This document shows, one piece after another, positions 35,408 through 48,800 of a stretch of DNA of 64,000 bases. The translations under genes were made by a program, and so were the position numbers. The notes beneath the pieces are model-generated. The model saw only the letters and a list, made by a program, of their open reading frames with translations, was not told the origin of the DNA and searched no databases. The DNA is from Pyronema omphalodes. Its lineage: Eukaryota > Ascomycota > Pezizomycetes > Pezizales > Pyronemataceae. The stretch covers positions 614,001 through 678,000 of the forward strand of contig JAJJXM010000027.1 of NCBI GenBank assembly GCA_024516155.1, in the 5' to 3' direction. Each line of letters opens with the position of its first letter. Position 1 is the stretch's first letter.

Positions 35408-36814
35408 ATGCAAAAGCCACGTAAGGCATTATTGGTTACATTTGATGCCTGGAAAACGTTATTTTCACCAAGGGCACCGATAGCTCAGCAGTATGTTGAG
35501 GTTGCGCATCAGCATGGTGTGATCGCGGATGAGGCTGTGATTAAGAAGAGTTTTGGTGAAGGTAGGTGCTATGCGAGTTAGGTTATTTAAAGAATTTTTT
35601 TGAACTTCTTTTTATTGAGATAGACTTGTTATATTGAGTGGAGAAATATGAAGGCTATGGTGCCATATATGGGGGCTTTTTTTTAAAAATATTTTCTCTT
35701 CCTTCTATATTTCTACCTCGATTTCCAATTACGATCCCCCATACCCTTCCCGCCTCCCACCCAATGGTAGCACCACACCGCTAACTTAACTCTCAAACCA
35801 GCCTTTGCCGCCCTCTCCAAAACCCACCCCATCTACGGCCACAGCACTGGCATGCACCCCGACACCTGGTGGACACAACTAATCCAGCAAACCTTCTCCC
35901 CCCATCCCCTACCCCCAACCCTTGCACCCGCCCTCCTATCCCACTTCGCCAGTTCCTCCGCATATGTTCTCCACCCCAACGTCCCCCATCTCCTGCATTC
36001 CCTCCGCGCTCTTACCGGCCGCAGAAAATATGACAAAGTGATCCTCGGAGTACTATCAAACTCCGACTACCGAGTAATTCCCATCCTCCAATCCCTTGGA
36101 GTTGGAGTACGGGATCAAGATCCTGCTAAAAGACATACTGTATATACCGGGATTCAGGAAAATGGATTGATTGATACGGTGACGCTGTCGTATGATGTTG
36201 GAGTGGAAAAGCCACATCCGAGAATGTGGTTGGTGGCTTGGAATAAGGCTAGAGCGCTGGAGAGAAATGGGGCGTTGTGGTGGGATAGGGTACATGTGGG
36301 GGATGATTGGGAGAAGGATTATCTTGGTGCCAAGGAGATGAAGTGGAGAGCGGTTATGTGGGATGGGGAGAGGGATTGGAAGAGTGTTTTGGGGGAGATT
36401 TTGGGTGAGGAGGGGGCGGAGGGCGTGAAGGATCTTCAGGATAGCAGTATGGATGTGGTGGGGGAACGCAGTAGGGATGAGGATTCTGTCTGGATGCCGG
36501 GAAGGAAAGCGGAGGTCGTGAAGAAGGATAGCAAAGTTGAGAAACAGACGGAAGTGAGAAGCCAGGAGTCATTTGCGGATAATGACGAGAGCGGAAGATC
36601 TTGGAGGATGTTGGACGCGGCAAAGGATGCCCCCAAAGATATTGATAACAAGGGAGGTATAGAATCTTCGATTACCTTGGATACCAGCAAGGAGGTGGAA
36701 GAGATTGTATCAAAGAAGAAGGATATTATGTTTGCCAAGCAGAGAAGGGTGAGACGCCGGGTGTCAGTTATAGAAGAGACTGAACGTACGGAAGCTTGGA
36801 AGAGTTGGTTGTAG
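35408..36814 (+). CDS. HAD-superfamily hydrolase, HDHD3-like
   Basis: Exons 35408-35561 and 35802-36814 give 388 aa. The 240-nt intron (GTAGGT; acceptor AACCAG) is longer than its neighbours and joins SFGE to AFAALSKTHPIYG. Motif I is VTFDAWKTLF with nucleophile Asp13. The usual second Asp (position 15) is Trp; HDHD3-type proteins also lack it. Motif II is GVLSNSD, motif III has the Lys of GVEKPHP, and motif IV is HVGDDWEKDYLGA. The HAD core ends near residue 220, after which a highly charged, low-complexity tail of about 165 residues follows that the family usually lacks. Likely a small-molecule phosphatase or a catalytically altered member; the substrate is unknown. No signal peptide. Confidence 0.85.
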
Positions 36815-39800
36815 TGATACACACGGAGCTTAGAGATGGTACAGATGAGTAACTCACACGTAGATCAGAAAATAATCTTGATAATAATACGCAGAAAAAG
36901 GATACGTTACTGTTACGTACCTCGAGTTTGTCATGGGTTAAGGAAGAAGATGCCTGATACATAAATAAATATTCCCCATACGATTGTTCCTTCTTTAATC
37001 TCTACTAAAAAACACTCAACACCGCGGCTGAAATGGTGGTTTTGAACCGCAAAATCCTACCATACATACAGGTCAATCTAAATTTTCTCAGAACTGAAAT
37101 ACCTTCTCACAGAACAATTTTATGGATTTATTGAATCATACGCTGGCCGAGGCCTAAAAGGCCCATGTAGTAACAGAACAATTTTTCCACCAACCAAACT
37201 TCATCCCCTCGAGGCCACTGGAGGGTCCTATCCTTCCTTTCAAGCAAGAGACATGGGTGTTTATTCTCTGCAAATACCCCAAAGAAAGCCCAATCATCAA
37301 TAACCAAATTCAAATTGTTTGGCGTTCTTATATGCTGATAACACAGAGCGGTAGTGGGAGGACGATGATATCAGTTCCTAATCTAGATGGTGCGCAATCT
37401 GCTTCGGTTCAAGGAGACTTGCAACTGTCAACTCCGCCTGTGATATTTCATTTCAACACATGATCGATTAAACCGGACTCTAAAGTGAATCTATAAAACT
37501 TGGAGACAAAGAAGCGAGGATCTATCTGTCTGTTGAATAGTCCACCGGTGGGCTCTAATAAATCCTCGTCCGTCACAGTTAATTTGGCGGTGGGTAGATC
37601 AGAGATCCTTGTACTGATGTACTGACACGAATCTGACATTTTTGGGTTTTAAGTCAACTCTAAGATGGAATATTCATTCTCGTACCCCTTCAGCTCTCAG
37701 CTTTGCGCGTGTCAGGACTGGGTGGAATTGGAAAACGGTACTAACGACCCCACGGGGTAAGGATTACAGCTCTGTGAATTATGATAGTGCATTGGCTTAG
37801 AGCTTTTAAATGAAGAACAGGGAGATTTTGAAGTAGGCAGATTCGAAGTTCAACCCCAAGAAACAAAGGCTAGAGATCTCATGGCTGCTGAGACTGAATG
37901 ACTCTAACAGACCAAGACAAAAGCAACGGAGATTTTGCCGGAGAAAAATGCCGTAACCATTGAGCTGTTAATATCGAGTTATCGACCGAGATATCCCATC
38001 CGATCTAACACTCTTTAATGATACCGACTGAAATTAAAGGATTTAAAAGAGAACATTTCTATGGACGCAAAGTTATGTAGATCTCGGAAAGAAGACGAGC
38101 GATCATGCTGCGTTTCACCATATTGAATATCCGCTATTACCACATACGTTGGCTTACTAAAGAAGAATGAAAAGGTAGAGACGTAAGACGCTCTCACAAC
38201 TAGTGGGCGAAGTCTGGCGGTGGAAATGAGAACCGGTGAGGAGGGCCTTAGGTATCATGGTGAAAAGATAAGAGGTAGTGGGTTTTCAAACCCTCAAATA
38301 TATTGGCAGTGAATTGCCACGTTCAGGAATAAACCGCCGCAGAAACCATAGCTGGTAGTCAAAGACAGCAATACTCCAAGTCAAAATGAAATTGCACAGA
38401 TTCCGATGTGCTTGGAAGGTCGCGAAATACTTCGAGAAAGCACGGAGAATACATAAATCATCGAAACTCCCACAGCATGCATTTAGTTCAATCTGGTGCA
38501 AATACAGCAGCCGTACCAGGATCGGTATTGGATGTATTTTCAGCAAGAACTGTGTTAAGCGTTACGACGGCCGGAAGTTGAAACACGAGTGTTCTAATTC
38601 GGAGAATGCAGATGCACGACGAGAGATGCTACAAAGACAGTGGAATATTTGCTCAGTAGCATTGATTATGTGACAGTAGCTGGTAAGGGTTTGTCTTTAT
38701 TCAGACCGGGTGGAACAAAGGTGAGGATTGCCACAGCACGTTGTGGTAATTCTTTCTTCCACGTCGGCCGTTGAGGAAAGCACATAGGAGCATGACAATC
38801 AACGAATATCGCCATGGACCCTGTGACCGTTGATTCCGCTGCAGGAAATAGGTTATTTACTCCCGTCGAGGAAAACCTACAGCGTGTGCTAGGACTTCAG
38901 CATTGAAGCAAGTATAAGTGACTAAGAAAGGGACTCACTCTTTATCGCTTATTGTTGTTTATCTGTGAATCTCAAAACCTGAGGAATATGCCAAACGGTC
39001 CTACGTATGTAGACACATTGAGCCTTGAGGTGGGTTGGAAACACGATGCAGTCTGGCGAAGCCGAGGATCGATCTGACCATTTCTTGAGTAAACAATCAA
39101 GCGAATTAATGGTACATAGTGCTCCAGATGTTACGATGCAGTAGTATCTATGACTTACCGGGTGAATAACCGCTGGCTGGGCCCTTTTCCACCCATGGAC
39201 TGTAGTAAACCATGGGGTAATCTGTCGTGGAAATCATAGACCACTTCAACGAAATTACGAAAAGGAGATGCAACCTATATATAACAAACATAGACTTTCA
39301 AGTATATGCTACCATGCCGTACTTTATATAACATCTTCGGATACTTGCAATGTTGCATAAAACGAGAACGAACAGGGAAAAGGCAAATGCGTATTCTTGA
39401 TCCCAATTCCTATTGATGCTGTCGTCAATTCTAGGACCAGGTGTATTACTGCAGAAGATACCAGTCATGTCGAATAGTTAAGAATGGATGGCGGTACGCA
39501 CCAGTCACTTCCAAGGCTATTGCCCCCGACTTATGTTTCCGAGGATAGGATAGATAGCACACACTAGGAATCTGGAAATCAAGTACTCTGCATGATACGA
39601 CAGGTTTCATCGGACTCGCTCGGCCAAGTCGTTGGGACCAAAGATGATTCCGGAACTGCATACATGAAATTTTGGCTATGACAAACGAAATAATGAAGCG
39701 AAAGATGATCAACAAGCCCAAGGACAAGCAGGAGAAGCAATTGCTTCGATTCGTTTCTCAGATCCTCTTCTTAGAATTTTCCATAGGCATTCACGGGTCG

Positions 39801-40240
39801 GAAGAAAAGATCATTTTCGAAACAGCAGTGCAGAGAGTTAATTAATAACCTACGAACTGACAGTCCATATTCTGGATCTGTGGATACTTTAGTTCCTCCA
39901 GTGCCGAGCTAAGATATGGTACAGAATCGGAACCGGCGTAGAACAGCGCAAAAAGGACTATTTCCAGGTGGAATATAAAAGATTGTTTGTTTCACCGTCT
40001 TATTGCTGAGTACGTAGCGGCCGTCTTCTATGTGCCGCGAAATGTGCGTTTGCGGAGCATGCGAAGGAAAGCTGATTTGTGTTGCAGAGAGTCTCAGGAT
40101 ACTGGCAGTTCCGGAAGACCCTGAAGAATACTCGAGACGTTCCCGACAACCAAGAAAAAAAAGAACGTGAGTTTAAGACCCTAATGACTAGTGTCAGGTT
40201 GACATAATGCCCTATGGTACAAGAAAACGAGTGAGAGTGG
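36815..40240. other. Intergenic, no gene recognised
   Basis: Only short frames. Minus-strand stretches near 38286-38546 and 39446-39727 have somewhat protein-like composition, but no splice structure or motif could be established. They may be relics of a decayed gene. Confidence 0.4.
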
Positions 40241-40850
40241 TTTAGTTCAAACACCTTCGTGGTTTAGCTAAACACCGAAAGTGTTTAGTTAAACACCCTA
40301 AACACCAAAGTTGTTTAGTCTGATTGAAGGTGTTTAGCTAAACCACCCATCGTTGTTTCAAAGTGTTTAGTTAAACACCCCTAAACACCGAAGTTGTTTA
40401 GTGTGATTTAAGGTGTTTAGCTAAGCCACCTAGCGTTGTTTAGTTAAACAACTACCTTGATTTTTTTTTGTGGGGTTTATTTAAACACCCTAGGGGTGTT
40501 TAAATAAACACCTTCTTTTTCGCTTATTCTTCGGTATTTATTTAAACATCCTAGGGGTGTTTAGATAAACACCCTAGAGGTGTTTAAGGATGTTTAAATA
40601 AACACCTTCTTTTTCGCTTATTCTTTGGTGTTTATTTAAACACCCTAGGGGTGTTTAAGGATGTTTAAATAAACACCTTCTTTTTTCGCTTATTCTTTGG
40701 TGTTTAAGGATGTTTAAATAAACACCTTCTTTTTTACATATTCTTTGGGGTTTATTTAAACACCCTAGGGGTGTTTAAATAAACACCTTCTTCTTTGCCT
40801 ATTCTTCGGGGTTTATTTGAACTATCCTCTGATGTTTAAATAAACATCTA
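40241..40850. repeat. Array 1 of TGTTTA/TAAACA palindromic repeats
   Basis: Dense runs of GTGTTTA and its complement TAAACAC arranged head to head, e.g. GTGTTTATTTAAACACC and GGGTGTTTAAATAAACACC. In the right half, palindromes alternate with a TTC-rich spacer (CTTCTTTTTCGCTTATTCTT) in units of roughly 70 bp. No coding potential. Each unit can form a hairpin, and TGTTTA/TAAACA is the core recognised by forkhead transcription factors. Confidence 0.9.
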
Positions 40851-41519
40851 CAGTCCACTTCCTAGGGATGGCGTTTCCATGGTTCATATAAATCACCCTG
40901 CAGTGTTCTACTGAACATTCAGTTTTAACCTGTAGAGCTGTGTTCTGTTTTTTTTTGTTGATGGAAGTGGATATTGCCTTAGTGCGCATCCCTTCCTTAT
41001 GTTCTGTTCGTTCTGCCGTTGTTGTTCCTCGTTCTTCATCCATTTCATTCACTTGTTTCTCCACCTCCATCTTTCCCTCTTGTTTGACTGTAAGTTTTTC
41101 CTCATGTCAAATGTTTGTCCCTCAACAGAATTTGCTAGTTCATACACCATACACCACCGGAGGGAAAAGAGAGAGAGAGAGGGGGAATTGGGATATGAAC
41201 TTCTAGATACTCGCTGAGTCAAGTACTGCAAACCAACCCCACAAATATCCACAATGCTAACCAGACAAACAGGATGCTCAGAAAACCTAAGTCTATTTAT
41301 TGAAGCGATCCATGATTCCAGCATATGTAAGGGTCAATTAAAAAAGGCACAAAGCGAATGGTACTATACAGAGAGCAGGAGCAGGAGTAGGAGGGGTGAG
41401 GAGGGAGGTGGGAGGTTCCTGTATGTATAGATAGAGGACCTGGCAATAGCTAGAGACATGTTATGTAATGAGCAAGTGGTTTAGTAATTAATTTAAAACA
41501 TTTAAAAAATATCTGAGGT
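40851..41519. other. Spacer between the two TGTTTA arrays
   Basis: About 670 bp of non-repetitive sequence with a short GA microsatellite near 41168-41182. No gene was recognised. Confidence 0.5.
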
Positions 41520-41960
41520 GCTTGATCAAACCACTATTGTGCAAGGTGTTTAAATCGGTGTTTGAAGGTGTTTAGTAGGTGTTTAAATCGGTGTTTAAAG
41601 GTGTTTAAATCGGTGTTTAAGGGTGTTTAGTAGGTGTTTAAATGTGTTTAAAGGTGTTTAAATCGGTGTTTAAATCGGTGTTTAAATCGGTGTTTAAATC
41701 GTTGTTTAAAGGTGTTTAGTAGGTGTTTAAAGGTGTTTAGTAGGTGTTTAAAGAGGTGTTTAGTAGGTGTTTAAAGGTGTTTAAAGAGGTGTTTAGTAGG
41801 TGTTTAAAGGTGTTTAGTAGGTGTTTAAAGAGGTGTTTAGTAGGTGTTTAAAGGTGTTTAGTAGGTGTTTAAAGAGGTGTTTAGTAAATGAATTTTGCGG
41901 GTGTTTGAATTAAACACCTTTTGTGGTTTAAAGTGTGGTTTGATTAAACACCTTTTTTTG
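41520..41960. repeat. Array 2 of direct GTGTTTA repeats
   Basis: Mostly direct repeats of 10-13 bp: GGTGTTTAAA, GGTGTTTAGTA, GGTGTTTAAATC and GAGGTGTTTAGTA in changing order. The last units (41890-41960) return to the inverted TTAAACACC form of array 1. Both arrays clearly derive from the same motif. Confidence 0.9.
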
Positions 41961-43400
41961 TACCACAGGGAATGTGGTTCACCAGTGTTTGCGTCCAGGA
42001 TAGCAACGAAGAGGAAAGAGCCGTGCAGAGTGAAGCCGAAGGCGATAAGGCGCGGGGAAAAAAATGTAGTCCTTTCCACGTCGAAATCATTGTTTCTGGA
42101 TACATCAAGAAAAATATTTAGGTGGCGTTGTTGCCCGGTGGCATTTTGTCCGTCCAAACTGAAGATATAATGATTGGGTGATCCTGACGTAGGAGCCCAA
42201 AGACAGCACTAATTTTGGTGCGCAAATGTACTGGCCAGGAATCTTTTGTTGGAATGATAAAGACGGGAAAGAAGCCGAATATTGGAGTCATCCATCTCTG
42301 TATCGAAAAGTCATCCGGAGGCCATATTGTTGCCTGATCGTGGTTGGGGTACAGTTACATCGGGCGGCTCTATAGGGGCTTGACAATGATCGGGCGGCAA
42401 TACTTAGACCAAAAGCGCGAGTACTTTCAAGGTGAAGAGAGCGTAGAAGCAGATAGACAGAGAGATAGAGAGGGGGCGGGGGTGCGCGGTTTCAACCAGG
42501 TTTCAATTGCGTCCGAATTTTCCAGAGGTGGAGTATTATAAGGAACAGAAGAATTGGCTGAGGATTCTTCAAGCAAAAAAGAAAAAAACAAGCATTCTTA
42601 GTGATTTCAGCATGATCTTCTAAGGAAGCTCTCCATTGTGTAAATGAGAGAAGAGGAGTAGGACGATGAGATGAGTGAAGGCAAGACTAGCGGCTTTTAT
42701 AGTCGTCTAAGGGAGCACAATGTGTCACCACGGATTGGACTGGACTCAGCTGGAGCTTGGAAAATATAAAATTCGATGTAATAAAATATTTTTTAATATG
42801 CTGAACATCCAACGTAAGGCTTCGTCAATCGTGGCAGAGCATAGCGAGGGGTACTTAAGCGCAAGGATAATCATTTAAGTTGACAGCTGACTCATGTTAT
42901 GATGGCCCTGGTTCTTTGGCTGCTTCCAAATGTTCAGAGACTTCAATTGGAAAGCTCAAGGTCTAACTTGATCACGATAAGGTTGCGTCAAATGCCACAT
43001 CTCATCACGTGCTGTCTATATAGGAATTGCTTTCAGAATTCCACATGACCAACTATACCCATCTTGTCAAAGGAGAATGGCAGCACAGCAAAGGACTTTA
43101 GCCCTCATGGCACTTCAAGGTGTCAAAGTGGATATTTTGTACGACAGTGGACCTGCATCAGGTACCAATGTTATCAGTAGCAAGGGCATAGCCTAGTCCA
43201 GCGCAGGTGTTTCATCGAAGTAGGCGGTGTGGCCAATGCGAGTGCCCCGCCCCTTCGAACCTTGTGTTGATCCCTCCAGTACGCGGAGGTACCTGCTTTC
43301 TTTCTTCTTGTCGCTGCCAACACACGATACCCTTTGGACGTGTCGTCGATACCTCATCACTCAACAAAGCACTCCAGTACATCAATACAAACCGCTCAAG
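41961..43400. other. Intergenic, nothing firm
   Basis: Contains only short frames and the presumed promoter of the small gene at 43401. Confidence 0.45.
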
Positions 43401-43775
43401 ATGCCAGGCGACATCAACACCAACGGCAACAATAACAACAAATCTCTCTCCGATATCCACAAGGGTACCGATAAGAAATCAGACGGTGCCCTCACTATTA
43501 TCTCCATGCCGGACTCTCCCCGTCCTTGCCCACCAGCTCCTCCCCCTTCTCCAGCTGAGGATGTGGCCCCCTCATTCTTGGACGAGACGGAGGGCAAAGA
43601 GAATGCTGTTCTCGGCAACCTGTCTGACATCTCTGGTTCTGCTGCCAATAAGTCGAAGCCCGATCTTTCTGGTATGACTCGGTACCAGAAGCAGCGCTTC
43701 TGGGGTTGGCTTTGTGACGAGGATGGCAGGGTGGACGTTACCCACCCTGCCTTTACTGGATTCCGGCCTCACTGA
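43401..43775 (+). CDS. Small proline-rich hypothetical protein
   Basis: A 124-aa frame starting at MPGDINTNGNNNN. The N-terminal half is Asn-, Ser- and Pro-rich (PCPPAPPPSPAED) and looks disordered. The C-terminal 35 residues have a more ordered look, with MTRYQKQRFWGWLCDEDG and VTHPAF. The frame opens 58 codons further upstream, but that extension has no family-like features and the sequence just before this Met (CCGCTCAAG ATG) looks like a fungal start. No signal peptide, membrane segment or recognised family. It could be one exon of a larger gene, since a plausible GTATGT donor lies downstream near 43931. Confidence 0.45.
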   Translation: MPGDINTNGNNNNKSLSDIHKGTDKKSDGALTIISMPDSPRPCPPAPPPSPAEDVAPSFLDETEGKENAVLGNLSDISGSAANKSKPDLSGMTRYQKQRFWGWLCDEDGRVDVTHPAFTGFRPH

Positions 43776-45851
43776 GCAGTTTGTCCTTCCGACATTCCGG
43801 TTGAGCTGCTTGAGTTACTGTTACTCCAAGAGCATGTCTTTTAAGTCTTATAAAGAAAAGCTAGGTCGACTGAGGAACTGTGTGTTTTTACGAGAGACTC
43901 AAGCTCATGCAGCGTCATGGAGGACTGAGGTATGTTGATGCTCTTGATTTCAGTTTTATACTTGGTGGCTGCTGTTTGAAAATGTATTGAGCAATATGCT
44001 TACTTGATCACAGTTTATAGTTTAGGGCTTAATTCTACATTTTACTATCTGTTGTTTTGTATCTGTCTTTGAACATATATCAATAATGATGCAAAGGAGT
44101 TATCATCGAATATCGTTTTTACCAATCTTTGTGAATATCGGATTGTGCCTGAATCAAGAGCACAGCGAGAGTTGGCCAATGTACATTTACGATTGTCTTC
44201 ACTGATGCTTCGATTAGGGTTCGCATCTACCCAGGTTTCATATTCCAGCCGTATTCCGGCTCAAGATTCATGGCTTGATAATAGGTCTACTAGATAGGAG
44301 AGGAGTGGAAGTCTCAGCGTGGAATATTCAATTATACATAAGCCTATTCCGAAAGTACGAATCCTCATTCAGTCACCTATCACCAATACACAGTTAATCA
44401 CTGAATTTTAACAGCAGCTTTGTGGTACAATCTATATTCCATTGATCGTTACGGAGGAAGTATCCTTTATTCCTACTCCCAGCTACCGCTACCGCTACCC
44501 TCTACCACTTCGGTTGGGGCTCCACATATGACTTGGATGGACTATAAACAGCGACCGACGTCCAGCATGCACGAATTAAATACTAGGTTATAGGGCATAG
44601 GTCAAGAAAAAGGGCTGCCCGCTGAACAACCCATGTTGTGGGGCAACATCTGAATAAAGTAAACTACTGGTACACCGATATGTTGGGTTCCTACAACCTC
44701 ATAAATATTCCCGCAAGCCGCGGCGACTAACTAAGGCTCTCTAGGCCTGCGATGGAAGCAGCGATTTCATTATTTATTTATTTATTTATTGATTCATACT
44801 CGCATGGAACCCGAAGGTTAATTTACAGGACTAGAAAAGAGCATGGGACAGTGGGTGGCGCTAGGGCTGCGAGTCTGATTTTGATAGGGTCTCAAGCACA
44901 CATAGCATAGCATCTGAATGCTTGAATCACCGCAGGCTGTAGGGGTCCAATCTCGCCGCTGAGACATTCATCCTTTCTTCGAAGTATCGAGTGATGCATC
45001 ATGTAACCCGAGCTGGTGCTACTCATACCCTTCCCAACGTCCTTGTGTGTATATTTCTTATAATCGTGTGTCAGGAGCACTGGGAAAGGGCGTTTTCCTA
45101 GACCTCCAACACTATATATAATATTAACACTGGTTGGAAGATCTTGAGGCAAGCATGGCCTGGTGTGTCAGTCTTTTTTGTAAGCTAATCCGTGAGTGAC
45201 TGTCAGGGACTTGTGGCTGCTTGACTACGATTATTAGTGGAGGTACAGTTTATGGCAGCTAACTGCATGGCTGTCATGAAGCTGTAGCTGCACTGGATTG
45301 CCATATGTGGTTCTGTCTGTGTCGCAGCGAGGACAGGATTAGACAGACTGTGGGGAGCTGTGCTGGCGACGCACATAAACAAACACCCAACACCATCTTC
45401 CCACATTGAGAAGGAATGTTCACCACTGGTATCTTAATCCTACAGTAAGGTCGTCTTTGATTTATTTTCATTGAGTCTCTGTGAAAGATTGACCATTGCG
45501 AGTTGATGCGATATTACGACAATATTTCTACCTGTATAAGAGTCATTGAACATTCAAGGCAGTCAATCTATACTACATATAGACGAGCTAGGCAATGCCT
45601 TAAATAGTATGTGGTCTTTGGGTTGGCCATTGGGATTTACAAGATTGCCACCCTCAGGTTTCACCAGCAACACTCCCGGTTTCTTGTGTTTGAGAACTAA
45701 ATGTTTTCCGAGAACGCGCTGCGTATATTGATAAGAAACTAACAGAAAAAATCAACGAGACTTTCCTAAAACCCGTCCTGAGATCTTTTCACCTCTACTG
45801 TTCTCCATCATGACTCTTCTATTTCAGTCAGAGATACCTCTATCATATCAG
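43776..45851. other. Intergenic with a LINE-like tail
   Basis: No gene recognised. A (TTTA)n run at 44770-44790 marks a truncated LINE-like end. Confidence 0.5.
44769..44880 (-). mobile_element. Truncated LINE-like 3' end with AATA tail
   Basis: On the minus strand, AACCTTCGGGTTCCATGCGAG, then TATGAATC and (AATA)n. This aligns with AACCTTACGGTTAGATGCG, TATGAGAAAT and (AATA)n at 56.1 kb on the plus strand. The extent into 44.9 kb is uncertain. Confidence 0.45.
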
Positions 45852-48800
45852 TTAATCCCGATTCAATAGTTGTGCCGTCCGGCGCCTCAGTACCGCCCTT
45901 CTCAACCTTATCATCGGTAGCATTATTCGCACAGTTTTCAAAAGTCTATCAACACCGTAGCTCTGATCATAAGACCATGCACATGGCTTGTCATAGGACC
46001 ACAGGAAATGCTCATCACCGAAATTTGCGCGGATCTTGTTGCCCGGAGCCATCCCGACGATGGGGAAGAGCTGACCATAAACATCCTCAAAGCGAAACCC
46101 TATTATCACATTAGTATCAAATTTGGAAAGGAGTTCGGTGAACAGCCGCACCTAAAAACCTGCCATTTTTGGTGAAGAAAAGACGCCCTTTGATAACTCC
46201 ACATCCGACCGTATCGCCAGCCCCGTATTTCTCAATATATTCCCACCCATAATGACTGGTGTTATGAAAGGTTTTTCCATCGTCACCGTGATACCCCCAT
46301 GTGTTTTCGTCCCAACCAGGCATTCTGTCAAGGCGCTGAAGTGGACCATTCGTCAACCCCAGGCCGACTCTAACAACGGTATTTAGTTTCTGATATGCTA
46401 GGGTCCGAGACGTGTATTTGCTTACCCATCATTATCTGTGGCCAGGACAGTTATCTCGAAGTATATTTCGGGTTGACCATTTGTAGTTGAGATCGCCGTA
46501 GTTGAATTATCATAATCCGGGATGGCGTTATCATTGGAATGCAGTGTGTGAGAAAACAAAAATGGACGGCATCCTTGAACTAACATGTGGCGGTAGCCTC
46601 GCGCACTTGTCCAATATTCTCTGCTGTTATTACTGACAAATGTGACTTCAAAGTCTGTGACATCCAGCTCATTTAATTCATCGGATTCCATTTCACACCA
46701 TCGCATCGGAGATTTCTGGTGTCCAGTAGATTTCGTAGCGACCGGACTTGAACCCGGTGGTGACGCAAACCTTTGTAGTAAGGAAACCACATCGTTCCTC
46801 TGGTGAGCGATTGCTAGATCGAAGGCCGACCATCCATATTTATCTCTCCAATGTGGACTGCCGCCGACGCGAAGGAGTCGATTGATTGTTTCAAGTGCAT
46901 AGCCCCTTCGTATGGCAGTGGAAATGGCGCGCCCGTATACCTTTGGTTCACCCTGACAGGCGTTGGCCAGAATTCCTACGATCTCCATATCGTCTCGCTC
47001 TTCGGCTTCTGCGAGAAGAAACGCTGTGTACTCCTTCTCGGGTTCTACAGAGGCACCCTTTTGAATGAATAACCGGGCAGTCATGAAATCTGTGTTTTTG
47101 TAAGCCCTCTCCAGCAGCGTTTTCCCAGTTTCATCCTCCCGGTTAGAGTTGGCATTGTTCTCAAGCAGCAGATTTATTTCTTCCCTGTACTCTAGCAGGA
47201 CAGCCAAATCAAGGGCGGTATGACTGTTGTGATTCTCCAAATCTACCTCGACCTTATATTGCAGGAACAACTCCAGAAACCGCGTAGGCAAAACTCGGAC
47301 TGCGAAATGAAGCACCGTCTCGCCGTTTTCTGGAAATTTGTGATTCACGTTGGCCTTCTGTTCTAGGAGGATGCGGCACATGGACAAATTTCTGTTGTGT
47401 GCAGCAAGATGAAGGCTGGTGAGTCCGGCGTCGTTAGCTTTGTTGACATCCGCTTTATCCAGAAGTAGGTAATGGACGAGCTCCAGCTGCTCACTTCGCA
47501 CAGCCTTATGTAACTCCGTGTTACCCTTGTCATCAGTGCGAGTAATAATTAGTGCAATGTTGATTTTTGTCTTCTCCTGCAGCACCTTTGAAATGGCATC
47601 ATGACCATATTCTGCAGCCAACTGAAAGTTTTTCCTGTGCGCTCTGTACAAGTCTAGTTTGGCCGCATCGTCGATATCATTACTAGCCGTAGCCTCAAGC
47701 AATACTTCAACTAGCTTCAGGTGGCCATTCTGCACGGCGAGGTTCAGGGGAGTTAGATCCTTCGCGTTTCGTTGTGTCGTATCAATCCCCTTTTTTACCA
47801 GCATTTTTGCTATTGAACGACAATCATCGCCCTTGCGAGTAGCGATGAGATGGAGACTGTTGCATTTATCGCGGTCCACGGCATTGAAATTGACCTGAGC
47901 ATCGAGTAACAATTCCACAATATTCTCCTTCCCGTTTATTACCGCGTGATGCAAGGGGGTTCGCTGATGATGGTTCACGGCTTTCCCATCCGCGCCTTCC
48001 TTCAGTAGAGCTTTCAAGAGTTGCGTACGACCTGTCCTGGCGGCGTTCATGAGGGCAGTGTTGCCCAGGCTGTCTTTTACATCCACGAGATGGGGTTTCA
48101 GTAGATCCTTGAACGGTATATCGGTGTTGAGGCATAGTAAGTGCAATGGAGTGGCTCCCAATACATCCTTCGCCCCTAAATCGCTTCCATCAAGTAAGCC
48201 AGCAATACCAGCTTCTTCTCTAGTAGAGACGCATGCCCAGTGTAGTGGTGTCCGAAGTGAGGAATCCGGCAAATTCAGTTTCACATTGCTCGCAATCAAC
48301 AACTTCGCAAACTCAAGCTGATGGTTTTTGATGGCAATGTGAAGCGGTGTTGAGCCATCGTTTGCAGTAACGTTGTCAGAATTCCCTAAAAGCAGTTTGC
48401 CAATGTCCCACAATCCCAGTGAGGCAGCAACGTGTAAAGGAGTCCAACCGCCATGATCCTTGACTCCCGCGTGAGCTCCAGCGCGTAACAGTGCTCTTTT
48501 GGAAGACGTCAGCCGCCCGTCAACAAGGTGAAGTGTGCATTGGAAGACTCACTCAACATTTCCCTTGTTTTCCCTCAACACTGCGTAATGCAATGGAGTC
48601 CATCCTGCGCAGTCACCTTCGTTGTTGACAGGATCCCCGTTGGTCGGCTTGCAGATATTATTACGGCATATGCTTTCGTGGAGATGGGAGAAATGGCCGG
48701 TGTCTTTCAAACAATCATATAAGTTTTCCAGATTTTCTTCTGGCAGAACGGCAGCTGCCACCGGTGCTGCATCGCCCATGAACGACTGGTAGTCCTTCCA

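Noticed and set aside
40241..41960. CRISPR-like reading of the repeat arrays
   Set aside because: Spacers are absent or are part of the repeat unit, many repeats are inverted, and the genome is eukaryotic.
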